A stretch of 64,000 bases of DNA from Maledivibacter sp. (GTDB taxonomy: Bacteria > Bacillota > Clostridia > Peptostreptococcales > Caminicellaceae), in the NCBI GenBank assembly GCA_025210375.1, contig JAOASB010000010.1, positions 47,703-111,702 on the forward strand. Direction: 5' to 3'. The notes under the pieces were generated by a model. It saw nothing but the letters and a program-made list of their open reading frames with translations, was not told the DNA's origin and ran no database searches. Both the position numbers and the translations under genes were made by a program. Position 1 is the stretch's first letter, and each line of letters opens with the position of its first letter. Positions 34,107 through 43,782 of this stretch are shown piece by piece.

Positions 34107-34991
34107 TTAAAGACTACCAGTTTCTGGACTTCTAAAATTTGATATATCCATGTTTAAAGCATAATCTATTTCTTCTAGCATACTTTTCTTATCCTTTGGA
34201 AGTTTACCGCTGATATCCCAATGGTTAGAACTATGATCACTGACGAAATTACTATCAATTCCCTCCAGGTTTTCCACCAATAGCTTCGTTTCCCTTAATG
34301 CTTTATGTCCATTGAGGAGCTTGAATTTACCTTCTTTATACATATCATACATAGGAGTATTTTCAAAAGGTATAAAGGTTCTTAGCCTAATAAAATCAGG
34401 GTTGATTTCATTAAAAACTTTAGCACTGTTTATTGCATGCTGTCTTGATAATTTATGTCCGCCAACACCAACTATATAGTATAAGCTCAATTCTATATTT
34501 GCACCTTTAATTAGCTTTCCAGCCCTTATTATTTCATCGGAAGTGTTTCCCTTATTTATAAGACTTAAAACTTCATCATCTCCGGATTCCATTCCAGAAT
34601 GCAATCTTGTTAATCCAGCTTTATTAAGCTCTTTGAGTTCATCTAAGGATTTTAAATTAATATACTGAGATGACCCGTACATTGTAATTCTTTTTAAGCT
34701 TGGAAATAGCTCATGGGCATAATTTAACATCTCTAGCAAATCCTTTGTCTTCATCAATATTGTATTTCCGTCGCTAAAAAATATCTTCTCAACAGTATCA
34801 CCATAATGCATTTTGGCTAGAACTAAGTCTTCCTTGATTTCCTTTAAGGGCCTTATTATAAATCTACGGTCTTTATACATATTGCAGAAGTTACACTTAT
34901 TATGGGGACATCCAATAGTAGCTTGAATAATCAAGCTGTCAAATTCACTTGGGGGTCGATAAACTAGACCTTGATATCTAATATTAATCAC
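34107..34991 (-). CDS. Radical SAM protein with CX4CX2C cluster motif
   Basis: A 294-residue radical SAM enzyme. The cluster motif 'CPHNKCNFC' has CX4CX2C spacing rather than the usual CX3CX2C, as in a known subgroup with 'CxHNKCTFC'. 'YIVGVGGHKLSRQHAINSAK' and 'FIRLRTFIPFENTPMYDMYK' fit Elp3/HemN-like TIM barrels. The substrate is unknown. Start: the GTG at 34991 directly abuts a weak GGAG, so it is uncertain; a nearby downstream alternative is possible. The + strand SulP gene converges on it at a shared terminator. Confidence 0.75.
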   Translation of the reverse strand: MINIRYQGLVYRPPSEFDSLIIQATIGCPHNKCNFCNMYKDRRFIIRPLKEIKEDLVLAKMHYGDTVEKIFFSDGNTILMKTKDLLEMLNYAHELFPSLKRITMYGSSQYINLKSLDELKELNKAGLTRLHSGMESGDDEVLSLINKGNTSDEIIRAGKLIKGANIELSLYYIVGVGGHKLSRQHAINSAKVFNEINPDFIRLRTFIPFENTPMYDMYKEGKFKLLNGHKALRETKLLVENLEGIDSNFVSDHSSNHWDISGKLPKDKKSMLEEIDYALNMDISNFRSPETGSL

Positions 34992-35051
34992 TCCATTTCT
35001 TAGAAATTCGACTTAAACAAAAGTTTTTTTATTGCCCATTTATGATTAATT

Positions 35052-35168
35052 GAGCAAATTGTATAATTACTTTTTATAGAAACCATCTACTACATGTAGT
35101 TTAAAAATCCTCAAAGCTATGGCATATATTTATAAAGCCTAGCTAAGTGGGAACTATACAGCTTCCTC
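35052..35168. repeat. MITE family 1 copy with internal deletion and AATT duplication
   Basis: It begins GAGCAAATTGTATAATTACT and ends TATACAGCTTCCTC, flanked by AATT on both sides. It is 117 bp, about 40 bp shorter than the full form. Confidence 0.65.
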
Positions 35169-35207
35169 AATTATTATTTATTATAATATACTACCTTTAA
35201 AATTAAA

Positions 35208-35230
35208 ACCAGCATATTATATAAGCTGGT
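35208..35230 (-). terminator. Terminator of the XRE-cupin gene
   Basis: ACCAGC and GCTGGT pair around an AT-rich loop; on the - strand TTTTAATTTT follows. Confidence 0.55.
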
Positions 35231-35279
35231 CAAAAAATTTATTCCGCAGGAAATCTTTGGTTTTCTATTCTATACCTAC

Positions 35280-35849
35280 TTACCTATCATGGATTTCAAA
35301 GAGTTTGGGTGTATTAACAGTCAAGAATTTAACAGTCTTGTTTGTAGAATTACCCCAATTATGGGGAGTTTTTGACTGTATATGCATGCTGTCCCCTGGA
35401 TATAAAAGATGTTTTTTATTATCTATTAGGACAGTCAATATTCCTTCTAAAACGTATAAAAATTCTTCACCTTCATGGGAAAACGAGGTGATATCTTCAT
35501 CGGACTCACTTGGTAGGATAGTTACAAGCATAGGTGAAAGATTTTTTCCCTCAACATCATTTGACAAGCTGTGGAATATGGATTTAGAGTTTTGTACTTG
35601 AAAAATTTTCTGCTCAAAACTTCTAATTATTCTTGTATTATTTTCCTTGGGTAGTGCAAAAAAGTATGACAAATGTATTCCTAATACTTGGGCAATGCTC
35701 TGCAAAGAACTGATGGCTGGAGAGGTTAAGCCTCTTTCTAATTGTGATAAGTATCCTATTGATAATTCTGTTTGCTCACTTAAATCCTTCAGGGTCAAAT
35801 CCTTTGAGATTCTTAACTCTTTGATTTTCTTACCTATTTCCTTTTCCAT
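35280..35849 (-). CDS. XRE-family regulator with C-terminal cupin domain
   Basis: A 189-residue regulator. Residues ~5-60 form the HTH ('LTLKDLSEQTELSIGYLSQL', 'ERGLTSPAISSLQSIAQVLG'); residues ~110-180 form a cupin ('HEGEEFLYVLEGILTVLIDN', 'YPGDSMHIQSKTPHNWGN'). This PuuR/ClgR-like layout senses a small metabolite. GGAG lies 12 bp before the ATG. The divergent acetate-uptake gene starts about 490 bp away, so a direct link is uncertain. Monocistronic. Confidence 0.85.
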   Translation of the reverse strand: MEKEIGKKIKELRISKDLTLKDLSEQTELSIGYLSQLERGLTSPAISSLQSIAQVLGIHLSYFFALPKENNTRIIRSFEQKIFQVQNSKSIFHSLSNDVEGKNLSPMLVTILPSESDEDITSFSHEGEEFLYVLEGILTVLIDNKKHLLYPGDSMHIQSKTPHNWGNSTNKTVKFLTVNTPKLFEIHDR

Positions 35850-35909
35850 ATGTTAATCGAACTCCTTTTTGTCTTTAATAATCCTAGGAATTATCAAATA
35901 TTTATAAAT

Positions 35910-36157
35910 GAGTAAATTGCATAATTACTTCCCATGAAAACCATATATAGATATTCCCATATTAGGCTTGGTAAGCTCAGAGTTATACAATTTCCTCAAA
36001 ATAATAGTTCTACATTGGAAGTAGATATCCTTCTCGTATTTTCATTGATTAAAAATAATTTCACAAATATGAAAAACATGCTTATATCCTAATCAATTAA
36101 ATCAAAGATTATATTTCCATATTAGGCTTGGCCAAGTAAGAGGTATGCAATTTCCTC
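35910..36157. repeat. Two MITE family 1 derivatives in tandem
   Basis: The first (35910-35997) keeps both ends, GAGTAAATTGCATAATTACT and GAGTTATACAATTTCCTC, with most of the middle deleted. The second (about 36075-36157) keeps only the right half, ending TATGCAATTTCCTC. They fill the region between the XRE and acetate transporter genes. Confidence 0.6.
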
Positions 36158-36271
36158 ATAGTATTATTTATCAATTTCAGTGATAATAAATAATGAAAAT
36201 CCGGTTGCAATAATTTCATTAGATAACAATTTAATCCTAATGCAAAAAAGCATCAATAACAGCTTTTAAAA

Positions 36272-36298
36272 TGTCGAAAAATGTGATATTATGTCGTA
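36272..36298 (+). promoter_or_regulatory. Possible paired Spo0A boxes upstream of the acetate transporter
   Basis: A perfect 0A box TGTCGAA (36272-36278) and a near match TGTCGTA (36292-36298) are exactly 20 bp apart, about two DNA turns, and lie about 42 bp before the transporter start. Spo0A binding is inference. Confidence 0.35.
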
Positions 36299-36339
36299 GT
36301 GCTTATATTTTTAATACTATTATTTTAGAGGAGGATATT

Positions 36340-36954
36340 ATGGGCAATAATCAAACACAAAATGTAAAAATCACAAATGCCGATCCATCAGCATTAGGTT
36401 TATTTGGGCTTGCTATAGTGACTCTTGTGGCATCATCTCAAAAGCTTGGACTTACTGAAGGAGTGTCATTTGTAATTCCTTGGGCTATATTCTTGGGAGC
36501 TTTTGCACAATTATTTGCTTGTATTAATGATTCTAAAAAAGGCAATACCTTCGGGACCACAGCCTTTGGAGGATATGCATTTTTCTGGTTTGGGGTTGCA
36601 GCTTCTTGGCTTATCAAATTAGGGGTATTTGGTGAGAAGATGGCAGAAACAGCGGATGTTAGACAACTTGGGTTTGCATTTATAGGGTATTTGATTTTTT
36701 CTATTTATATGACAATTGGAGCTATGGAGACACATAAAGTACTATTTACCATTTTTGTTTTGATTGATTTATTATTTATAGGTTTATCTCTTAGTACATT
36801 TGGCATAATCCATGATGCAGCACATACACTAGCAGCATTTTCAGAACTGCTTATATCTTTAGTTGCATTTTATGGTTCGGCTGCGGCTGTATTAAATACA
36901 CATTTTGGCAAAGAATTTTTACCAGTGGGAAAACCCTTTGGAATATTTAAATAA
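36340..36954 (+). CDS. Acetate uptake transporter, GPR1/FUN34/YaaH family
   Basis: A 204-residue membrane protein with six helices. 'ADPSALGLFGLAIVTL' is the N-terminal motif of the family (usually NPAPLGL). 'GGYAFFWFGVAASW' is a further hallmark. It imports acetate or succinate, coupled to protons. Start: an in-frame ATG at 36271 overlaps the putative Spo0A box and has no ribosome site, whereas GAGGAGG precedes ATG 36340. It ends at a strong terminator (36975-37020). Confidence 0.85.
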   Translation: MGNNQTQNVKITNADPSALGLFGLAIVTLVASSQKLGLTEGVSFVIPWAIFLGAFAQLFACINDSKKGNTFGTTAFGGYAFFWFGVAASWLIKLGVFGEKMAETADVRQLGFAFIGYLIFSIYMTIGAMETHKVLFTIFVLIDLLFIGLSLSTFGIIHDAAHTLAAFSELLISLVAFYGSAAAVLNTHFGKEFLPVGKPFGIFK

Positions 36955-36974
36955 GGGTAATAAAAAATTATTGG

Positions 36975-37020
36975 CCCCTTAAAGTGGAGAAATAAAAATC
37001 TACTTTAAGGGGATTTTGTT
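36975..37020 (+). terminator. Terminator of the acetate transporter
   Basis: CCCCTTAAAGT and ACTTTAAGGGG form an 11-bp perfect stem followed by ATTTTGTTTT. Confidence 0.75.
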
Positions 37021-37085
37021 TTGATTGAGATTTCTATAGTATAATAAAATTTCACACAATAATACTATAAAGTAAGGTGATTTAT

Positions 37086-37781
37086 ATGGATGCAAAAATA
37101 ATATTTGAAGACAAACACATTATAGTTGCTGAGAAGCCTCCTAAGGTACCTTCTCAAAGCGATAAAACAGAGGATCTCGATATGCTTAGCATGTTAAAAG
37201 CTCATTTAAAGCGTAACTATCCTGGGGCTAGGAATCCTTATATTGGGCTTATTCATAGATTGGATAGACCCGTTGGAGGATTAATGGTGTTTGCAAAAAC
37301 TAAAGAAGCAAATGCAAGATTATCAGAGGAAATTAGAACAAAAAGATTTAAGAAGGAATATTATGCAGTGGTATGTGGTAAACCTGAAAAATCCAAAGAG
37401 GAGCTTAAAGATTATTTATTAAAGCGTCAAAAAATCAATATGTCAAAGGTAGTTTCGCCGGGCACTAAAAATGCAAAGGAAGCAATATTGGAATATCAGA
37501 CTATAGGAAGTGTTGGTACCGATGAGTATGGGACACTCAGTCTTGTAAAAATAATATTAAAAACCGGAAGACATCATCAAATACGTGTTCAACTTTCAAA
37601 TGCAGGTTTGCCATTATGGGGGGATAATAAGTATAATAAAACCTTTGTGAAAATGAGGAAATGGACACAAATTGCTCTTTGGGCCGCTTCTATATCCTTT
37701 GATCATCCAAAGGACAAGAAGCTATGTACATTTAAATCAAAGCCAAATGAAGAATATCCTTTTACATTATTTAGTATATAA
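37086..37781 (+). CDS. RluA-family pseudouridine synthase
   Basis: A 231-residue protein. 'GLIHRLDRPVGGLMVFAKT' contains the catalytic Asp of the HRLDxxxxG motif; 'IILKTGRHHQIRVQLSNAGL' is motif III. No S4 domain precedes it. It converts uridine to pseudouridine in rRNA or tRNA; the target site is unknown. Start: TTG 37077 overlaps AAGGTGA; ATG 37086 is preferred. Monocistronic. Confidence 0.85.
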   Translation: MDAKIIFEDKHIIVAEKPPKVPSQSDKTEDLDMLSMLKAHLKRNYPGARNPYIGLIHRLDRPVGGLMVFAKTKEANARLSEEIRTKRFKKEYYAVVCGKPEKSKEELKDYLLKRQKINMSKVVSPGTKNAKEAILEYQTIGSVGTDEYGTLSLVKIILKTGRHHQIRVQLSNAGLPLWGDNKYNKTFVKMRKWTQIALWAASISFDHPKDKKLCTFKSKPNEEYPFTLFSI

Positions 37782-37841
37782 AGGATATATGATGTATCTC
37801 AGCATTATAAGCCTAATTTGTGAAATACCTTGAACAATCCT

Positions 37842-37872
37842 AAGGGGGACCGTCTTTTAAGGCAGTCCCTTG
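37842..37872. terminator. Bidirectional terminator
   Basis: AAGGGGGAC and GTCCCTT pair across a G/T-rich loop between the pseudouridine synthase (+) and the zinc-ribbon gene (-). Confidence 0.5.
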
Positions 37873-37875
37873 TTC

Positions 37876-38187
37876 TTATCCTAAAAACTCGGGAGTTGTT
37901 ACATGATCCCCTCGAATTGCTTTTCTTAAAATAGTAAAATCAATATTATTGTTGCCAAGATTAAAAGAGCAAGGATATTTTGCACCACAGTTCTGGCATT
38001 CTATATATTGTCTTGAAGAGGATTGATCACGACTGTCAAACAAAAATGGAAGATTTTGAGATTCGCTAATTGAAGATTCAGCAGTAGGGGTATTTATTTT
38101 ATATGTGTATACATATGTCGCTTCATATTTGGCTAAAAAGCTTTTTCCTTTACAGGAGGGACAAGATATTGATTTAGATATATCCAA
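37876..38187 (-). CDS. Small zinc-ribbon-like protein of unknown function
   Basis: A 103-residue protein with two CxxC pairs, 'CPSC' near residue 9 and 'CQNC' near 64, which could bind one zinc ion. Between them is a Ser-rich linker ('PTAESSISESQN'). Start: TTG 38187, seven nt after a perfect AAGGAG. It lies upstream of a pair of MITE family 2 copies. No family recognised. Confidence 0.6.
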   Translation of the reverse strand: MDISKSISCPSCKGKSFLAKYEATYVYTYKINTPTAESSISESQNLPFLFDSRDQSSSRQYIECQNCGAKYPCSFNLGNNNIDFTILRKAIRGDHVTTPEFLG

Positions 38188-38205
38188 GGTTAGTCTCCTT
38201 TCTAT

Positions 38206-38310
38206 TATAGATATTCCAGTTAAACAGTTAATTTATACACATCAAAAATCCCTAGAAACATCGGATATTTTGAGATGTATAAATTAAGTTTAACTTTGGC
38301 AAATCTATAT
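38206..38310. repeat. MITE family 2, full copy (first of a tandem pair)
   Basis: It runs from TATAGATATTCCAGTTAAAC to TGGCAAATCTATA. Its right end is shared with the next copy. Confidence 0.7.
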
Positions 38311-38411
38311 AGATATTCCAGTCAAAACTTAATTTATATATGCATAAATACTCAATATTTTTTAGAGTTTTGGGTATGTATAAATTAAAGTCTTTACTTA
38401 GATCCCTATAT
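38308..38411. repeat. MITE family 2, full copy (second of a tandem pair)
   Basis: It runs from TATAGATATTCCAGTCAAAA to TTAGATCCCTATA. It directly abuts the previous copy, sharing the TATA junction. Confidence 0.7.
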
Positions 38412-38532
38412 AAACCTGATAATAGTATTTCTTTATAAGGCTCTTTTATATACGTACTAAATGTAAAAAATAAAAGCAGACACGGAATGGAATATTATGT
38501 GACTAAATTTCAAGAAGGAAAAAGTCAAAAAA

Positions 38533-38539
38533 TGTCGAA
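38533..38539 (+). promoter_or_regulatory. Possible Spo0A box upstream of the GGDEF-EAL gene
   Basis: TGTCGAA, a perfect 0A box, 60 bp before the ATG and next to an AT-rich promoter-like stretch (ATAATAAAATATAAG). Weak on its own. Confidence 0.25.
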
Positions 38540-38598
38540 TTAAATCATAATAAAATATAAGAGTAAATGTATAAATATAGTGTAGGAGAGACGACTTT

Positions 38599-40317
38599 AT
38601 GAGAAATAAATCAGGTGAGGCAATAACGTTAAATCGCAAAAAGATAAACCTCAGACATACAACAGATTTTGTTCCTGGCTATATGAAACTACATAAAAAG
38701 TTTATTATTATTTTTGGTATAATTACAATTGCAACAATCGGTGTGGGATACATAGTTACTAATACTATGGGGCAAGACAATCTTAAGGACATAGACCATC
38801 TAAGCATTAAATACTTTATGATTTTAATTTTGCTTATAGGATGTATTTATTTTACAGCCGCTTGGTTCTTTATGAATAAATATATTTTTAACCGACTAGA
38901 GTCCCTTATGATTAGTGTGAATGAAATCAGTAGAAACAAGGATTTGTCAACCCGTATTTGTACAACACCCAAGGATGAAATATCCACATTAGAGAGTGAA
39001 TTTAATATAATGCTCGATGCTTTACAAGAATCACAAAATAAGCTCATGCATCAATCCCAGCATGATGATTTAACAAATTTACCAAATAGGACCTATTTTT
39101 ATCAGCAGGCAAAGAGACTATTAAATAGGGCAAAATATGAAGGCCATTTGGCGGCAGTATTATTTTTTGATATTGATAAATTTAAGGGAATTAACGATTC
39201 GTTGGGCCATGAGATAGGTGATTATGTACTTAGGATTGTTACTAAAAGACTAAAGGAGAATATATCTTCAAATAATATAATTTCCCGTATAGGTGGAGAC
39301 GAATTTATTATATTTCTTTCCAATATAAAAATAATAAAAGAGATAGAAGAGATAATTCAAAAAATTATCGACACTATCAAGGTACCTATTTTTAGTAATG
39401 ATAAGCAGATATTTATTACATCAAGTATTGGTATTAGCCTTTATCCATGTCATGGTGATGATATTGAAGCATTGATCAATAATGCGGATATTGCTATGAA
39501 TCGTGTAAAAAAGGAAGGAAAAAATGGATTTAAATTCTATACAAGGGATATGAGAAATAGAATATCTGTAGATATGCTTCGTAGTACATTACAAAATGGT
39601 GAATTGGAATTGTACTATCAATCTAAGGTGAATGCAGATATAGGTCAAATTGAAGGAATGGAGGCATTACTCCGTTGGAAAAACCCTAAATATGGCATGA
39701 TTTCTCCCATGGAATTTATTCCACTGGCAGAGGAAACTGGGTTGATTATACCCATTGGAGAGTGGGTTTTAAAAAGAGCTTGTATGCAAAACAAAAAATG
39801 GCAGGATACGGGATATAGACCTATGAGAGTTGCTGTGAATATATCTAGTATTCAGTTTATGCAGTCGGATTTTATACCTATGGTTAAGGATGTATTAAAG
39901 GAAACAAAATTGGAGGGGAGTTATTTAGAGCTGGAAATAACTGAGAGTGTAGCTTTGAATAAGGAAGAAGAAGTAATAGATAAATTGCTTATACTAAGGG
40001 ATATAGGAATACATATTTCCATTGATGATTTTGGCACAGGGTATAGTTCCCTAAGTTATTTGGAAAGACTACCTGTAGATAGCCTAAAAATAGATAGAGA
40101 ATTTATTAAAAATATTGGCAATGATTCAACCGTTGTCAAAATGATTATTGGTATGGCTAAAAGCTTAGAGCTTTCTGTAGTGGCAGAAGGTGTTGAAACC
40201 AATGAACAATCAAACTATTTGATGCAATTTGGGTGCAAATCTATGCAAGGTTATTTATTTAGCAAACCACTCCCCACTGAGAAATTTGAAAAGCTACTGT
40301 TAGAAGAAAATAGATGA
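38599..40317 (+). CDS. Membrane GGDEF-EAL c-di-GMP turnover protein
   Basis: A 572-residue protein with two transmembrane helices (~36-55 and ~70-92), a HAMP-like linker (~92-145), a GGDEF domain (~150-310) and an EAL domain (~330-570). The synthase site is intact ('RIGGDEFIIFL', with 'DIDKFKGINDSLGH'). The phosphodiesterase site is also intact ('EGMEALLRW', 'IDDFGTGYSSLSYL', 'VAEGVET'). It could both make and break cyclic di-GMP; one activity may dominate. There is little extracytoplasmic sequence, so the signal may be membrane-borne. Monocistronic. Confidence 0.9.
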   Translation: MRNKSGEAITLNRKKINLRHTTDFVPGYMKLHKKFIIIFGIITIATIGVGYIVTNTMGQDNLKDIDHLSIKYFMILILLIGCIYFTAAWFFMNKYIFNRLESLMISVNEISRNKDLSTRICTTPKDEISTLESEFNIMLDALQESQNKLMHQSQHDDLTNLPNRTYFYQQAKRLLNRAKYEGHLAAVLFFDIDKFKGINDSLGHEIGDYVLRIVTKRLKENISSNNIISRIGGDEFIIFLSNIKIIKEIEEIIQKIIDTIKVPIFSNDKQIFITSSIGISLYPCHGDDIEALINNADIAMNRVKKEGKNGFKFYTRDMRNRISVDMLRSTLQNGELELYYQSKVNADIGQIEGMEALLRWKNPKYGMISPMEFIPLAEETGLIIPIGEWVLKRACMQNKKWQDTGYRPMRVAVNISSIQFMQSDFIPMVKDVLKETKLEGSYLELEITESVALNKEEEVIDKLLILRDIGIHISIDDFGTGYSSLSYLERLPVDSLKIDREFIKNIGNDSTVVKMIIGMAKSLELSVVAEGVETNEQSNYLMQFGCKSMQGYLFSKPLPTEKFEKLLLEENR

Positions 40318-40487
40318 TTAAATGGAAAATCTGTTTCACCTTCAGCTCATTTAAAATATGATGAAGGTGAGGAGGTTTGGGAATTTATAATTATATTTTA
40401 TAAGTAATGTGGGAATATGGAGATTTATACAATTTAAATTTGTAAAAAATATGCTATACTGTAATAAATATAATTTTATAATTAAGA

Positions 40488-40528
40488 TATAGAGATTCCA
40501 TTTAAAACGTTACTTGGAATCCTCTATA
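40488..40528. repeat. MITE family 2, short 41-bp form
   Basis: TATAGAGATTCCATTTAAAA joins directly to ACTTGGAATCCTCTATA. It is the two ends of the long form with the interior gone, located right before the clpE ribosome site. Confidence 0.6.
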
Positions 40529-40550
40529 GAAAAATATGGAGATGATTTTC

Positions 40551-42830
40551 ATGAAGCTGTGTTCTGTTTGTAAAAAAAATGTAGCAATCATATTCACAAC
40601 AAAAATGGAAAATGGGAAAACTGAAATGAATGGTTTATGTATAGATTGTGCGAAGAAGATGGGTATACCTGTTATAGATCAATTAATGCAGCAAACTGGG
40701 ATGAGTAAAGAGGACGTTAATAACTTAACTGACCAAATGAATAATATGTTTGAAGATATGGATATAGATGAGTTGGATGGCGATAATATGTTTATGAATT
40801 TTTTAAACGGATCTTTTTCATCTATGGACAATGGGCAAAGCAAAGAGGATGAGTCTCAAAATAAAGAAGAATCTTCAGATATAAAGGATGAAATAAGTGA
40901 TCGGAAAAAAAGCAAAAAAGCTAAAAAGAAAAGAAAACATCTGGAGCTGTACGGTATAAACTTAACTGAGAGAGCTAAAAATAATGGTGTAGATAAGATT
41001 GTTGGTAGACATAGAGAAATAGATAGGGTAGTACAAATACTAAATAGGCGAAGTAAAAACAATCCTATATTGATCGGCGAGCCTGGTGTAGGTAAAACAG
41101 CCATCGCAGAGGGTTTAGCCGTTAGGATAGTAGAAAAATTAGTTCCAGCAAAATTATTTAATGCAGAAATCTATCTTTTGGATTTGACGGCTATAGTAGC
41201 AGGAACTCAATTTAGAGGACAATTTGAAGGACGTATGAAAGCCATCTTAAAGGAAGCAAAAGAGTGCGGCAATATTATTTTAGTAATTGATGAAGTTCAT
41301 AACATCATGGGTGCTGGTGAGGTTCACGGAGGAGTAATGAATGCAGCCAACATCTTAAAACCAGCCCTTGCTAGGGGAGAAATACAGGTTATAGGAGCCA
41401 CAACCCTTGAGGAATATAGAAAGCATATTGAAAAGGATTCTGCCCTAGAGAGAAGATTTCAGCCTGTGCTAGTTGAAGAACCAACCACTGAAGAAACCAT
41501 AGAGATTTTAAAGGGCATAAAAAATTATTACGAAGAATATCATAAAGTAAAAATAGGGGATAAAGTTCTTGAAGCAGCTGCGAAGCTATCAGAAAGATAT
41601 ATTACCGATAGATATCTACCGGACAAAGCAATAGATGTAATCGACGAAGCTGGTTCTAGAGCTAATCTAAAAAATCAAGGTTTGGTAGAATTGGAAGCAT
41701 TAAAGGAAGAGTTAAATAAGGTACAAGAGGAAAAAGAGGATGCGGCTATTAAAAATGACTATGAAAAGGCTGCAGAATGTAAGATGAAGGAATGCAAGTT
41801 GCAGGAAAATATAAAGGAGATAGAAGAAAACTCCAGTAAGGTACAGATAACCGTAGAGGATATTGCATTCGTAATTGAGTCATGGACAAAGATTCCTGTA
41901 CAAAAGATAACAGAAGAAGAGGCTGAGAAGCTTCTCAACTTAGAAAATAGACTGCATAGAAGAATTGTAGGACAGCAGCAGGCTATTGATAGTTTAGCTA
42001 GAACGATCAGACGTAATCGTTCAGGATTCAGAAAAAAGAAGAAACCTGCATCATTTATTTTTGTTGGCCCCACAGGTGTGGGAAAAACTGAGGTAGTTAA
42101 GGCCTTAGCTGAAGAGCTTTTTGGCAGCGAAGATGCTATGATTCGTATAGATATGTCTGAGTATATGGAAAAACATACTGTTTCTAAATTGATTGGAGCC
42201 CCTCCAGGATATGTGGGCTTTGATCAAGGAGGACAATTAACTGAGAAAGTAAGAAGAAAACCCTATTCGGTTATTCTTTTAGATGAGATCGAAAAGGCTC
42301 ATCCCGATGTATTTAATATGCTTCTTCAAATTCTTGAGGATGGAAGGCTTACTGATAGCCAAGGTAGAACGGTTTTCTTTGAAAATACAGTAATCGTTAT
42401 GACCTCTAATGCAGGAAGTCACCTCAAATCATCTGGAATGGGCTTTGCTAAGGATGATTATACGGCTTTAGAAGCACGCGTAAAAAATTCTCTACGAGAA
42501 ATTTTCAGACCAGAATTTTTAAATAGAGTAGATGAAACCATAGTATTTACTAAACTTTCAAAGGAGCAGCTTCGTAAAATTGTCGATCTTATGATCAAGG
42601 AAGTGGCTGATGAGGTTAAGGAAAAATCAATGACCATAGAGGTTTCAGATGATGTAAGAGAATTTATATTAAAAGAAGGTTATGATGAAAAGTATGGTGC
42701 TAGGCCACTAAGAAGGACTATTCAAAGACATATTGAAGATGAAATTGCAGAAATGTATCTTCAGAAAAAGTTTAAGGAAGGGTCTAATATAAAAGTAGAT
42801 TTATGTGAAGAAAAGGTTGTTTTAAATTAA
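40551..42830 (+). CDS. clpE: ClpE-like AAA+ ATPase of the Clp protease
   Basis: A 759-residue Hsp100 protein. The N-terminus is a zinc finger (C4/C7 and C30/C33), then an acidic linker, two AAA+ modules (Walker A 'GEPGVGKT' and 'GPTGVGKT') and a UVR-like segment '[20 protein letters not shown]' between them. These features fit ClpE better than ClpC. '[14 protein letters not shown]' is the second-module pore loop. It unfolds damaged proteins for ClpP. Start: ATG 40536 is in frame but GGAG overlaps it, so ATG 40551 is used. No CtsR operator was seen upstream. Confidence 0.85.
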   Translation: MKLCSVCKKNVAIIFTTKMENGKTEMNGLCIDCAKKMGIPVIDQLMQQTGMSKEDVNNLTDQMNNMFEDMDIDELDGDNMFMNFLNGSFSSMDNGQSKEDESQNKEESSDIKDEISDRKKSKKAKKKRKHLELYGINLTERAKNNGVDKIVGRHREIDRVVQILNRRSKNNPILIGEPGVGKTAIAEGLAVRIVEKLVPAKLFNAEIYLLDLTAIVAGTQFRGQFEGRMKAILKEAKECGNIILVIDEVHNIMGAGEVHGGVMNAANILKPALARGEIQVIGATTLEEYRKHIEKDSALERRFQPVLVEEPTTEETIEILKGIKNYYEEYHKVKIGDKVLEAAAKLSERYITDRYLPDKAIDVIDEAGSRANLKNQGLVELEALKEELNKVQEEKEDAAIKNDYEKAAECKMKECKLQENIKEIEENSSKVQITVEDIAFVIESWTKIPVQKITEEEAEKLLNLENRLHRRIVGQQQAIDSLARTIRRNRSGFRKKKKPASFIFVGPTGVGKTEVVKALAEELFGSEDAMIRIDMSEYMEKHTVSKLIGAPPGYVGFDQGGQLTEKVRRKPYSVILLDEIEKAHPDVFNMLLQILEDGRLTDSQGRTVFFENTVIVMTSNAGSHLKSSGMGFAKDDYTALEARVKNSLREIFRPEFLNRVDETIVFTKLSKEQLRKIVDLMIKEVADEVKEKSMTIEVSDDVREFILKEGYDEKYGARPLRRTIQRHIEDEIAEMYLQKKFKEGSNIKVDLCEEKVVLN

Positions 42831-42865
42831 ATGAGAAACTTGCATAATGATTCAAATTTATCTAT

Positions 42866-42901
42866 AAGGTCAAGGGATGATAAAATCCCTTGGCTTTTTT
42901 G
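42866..42901 (+). terminator. Terminator of clpE
   Basis: CAAGGGAT and ATCCCTTG form an 8-bp stem, followed by GCTTTTTT. Confidence 0.7.
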
Positions 42902-42975
42902 AATTATTAACAAGATAAAAGAATTGTGATATAAATAGTATAAAGATTTTAAAATAATCAAAGGGGTCAATGCCT

Positions 42976-43782
42976 ATGGAAACTACCTATAATTTTTATA
43001 ATCCAATCCAAAAGGAATCAGTAATTATCGATAGTGGTTATAAAGAATATTTGCCTTCAAAGGAATTAAGATCATATATAGCATGTTATTGGGAGAGCAA
43101 TCGTGAAAGGAACTATAGCACTATTAATGGTGATGCAAAAAGAGTAGTTCCCGATGGTTGTGTAGATATTATCTTTGATGCCAAGGGATCAAATGCCCCA
43201 TTTAAAGGTGAAGTTGTTGGCACCATGGATAGGGTTCTTATGCTCAATGAATATGGCTATGTGAGGAATTTTGGAGTAAGATTTTTCCCAGGATGTGCCC
43301 ATCTGTTTATCAAAATACCTTTGATTGAAATAAAAAACAGCTCTATAAGTCTCGCATCTATTTGGAATAAAGAAGCTAGAATATTAGAAGAGTTGATATC
43401 TGATTCAAAGTCAATCTTTGAGAGAATTAATATTATGGACAGGTATTTAAAAAAGATATTATACCATAATGGTCTAGTAGATTTTAATCTATTAAATATA
43501 TTAACAAAAATCTATGAAAGTAAAGGCAATATAGGACTTAAGGATATAACAGCTAGGGAGATAATAAGTCAAAGACAAATACATAGAAGCTTTGTTAACT
43601 GGATAGGATTAAACCCTAAATCATTCATCAAGGTTATTAGACTTCAGAATATTTATAATAATGCCCTTAGAAATACCAATACGAATATTTTTCATATTGC
43701 GTTAAGTAACGGATACTATGACCAATCCCATTTTATCAAGGACTTTAAAAAGTTCTATGGTGATACTCCTTCTAAAATATGA
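42976..43782 (+). CDS. AraC-family regulator with DUF6597-like sensor
   Basis: A 268-residue protein. The N-terminal half ('LRSYIACYWES', 'RVVPDGCVDIIFD', 'FGVRFFPGCAH') resembles the DUF6597 domain that often precedes AraC HTHs; the C-terminus has the AraC motif 'IALSNGYYDQSHFIKDFKKF', 'YGDTPS'. Start: ATG 42976 is 9 bp after AAAGGGG; the first ATG (42970) is only three bases after it. Its stop codon overlaps a MITE family 2 copy, so the C-terminal end may have been altered by insertion. Followed by DUF3795 and VOC genes, whose regulation it may share. Confidence 0.8.
   Translation: METTYNFYNPIQKESVIIDSGYKEYLPSKELRSYIACYWESNRERNYSTINGDAKRVVPDGCVDIIFDAKGSNAPFKGEVVGTMDRVLMLNEYGYVRNFGVRFFPGCAHLFIKIPLIEIKNSSISLASIWNKEARILEELISDSKSIFERINIMDRYLKKILYHNGLVDFNLLNILTKIYESKGNIGLKDITAREIISQRQIHRSFVNWIGLNPKSFIKVIRLQNIYNNALRNTNTNIFHIALSNGYYDQSHFIKDFKKFYGDTPSKI

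Noticed and set aside
38105..38287. Short + strand frame over the zinc-ribbon gene start
   Set aside because: It consists of antisense and MITE sequence.
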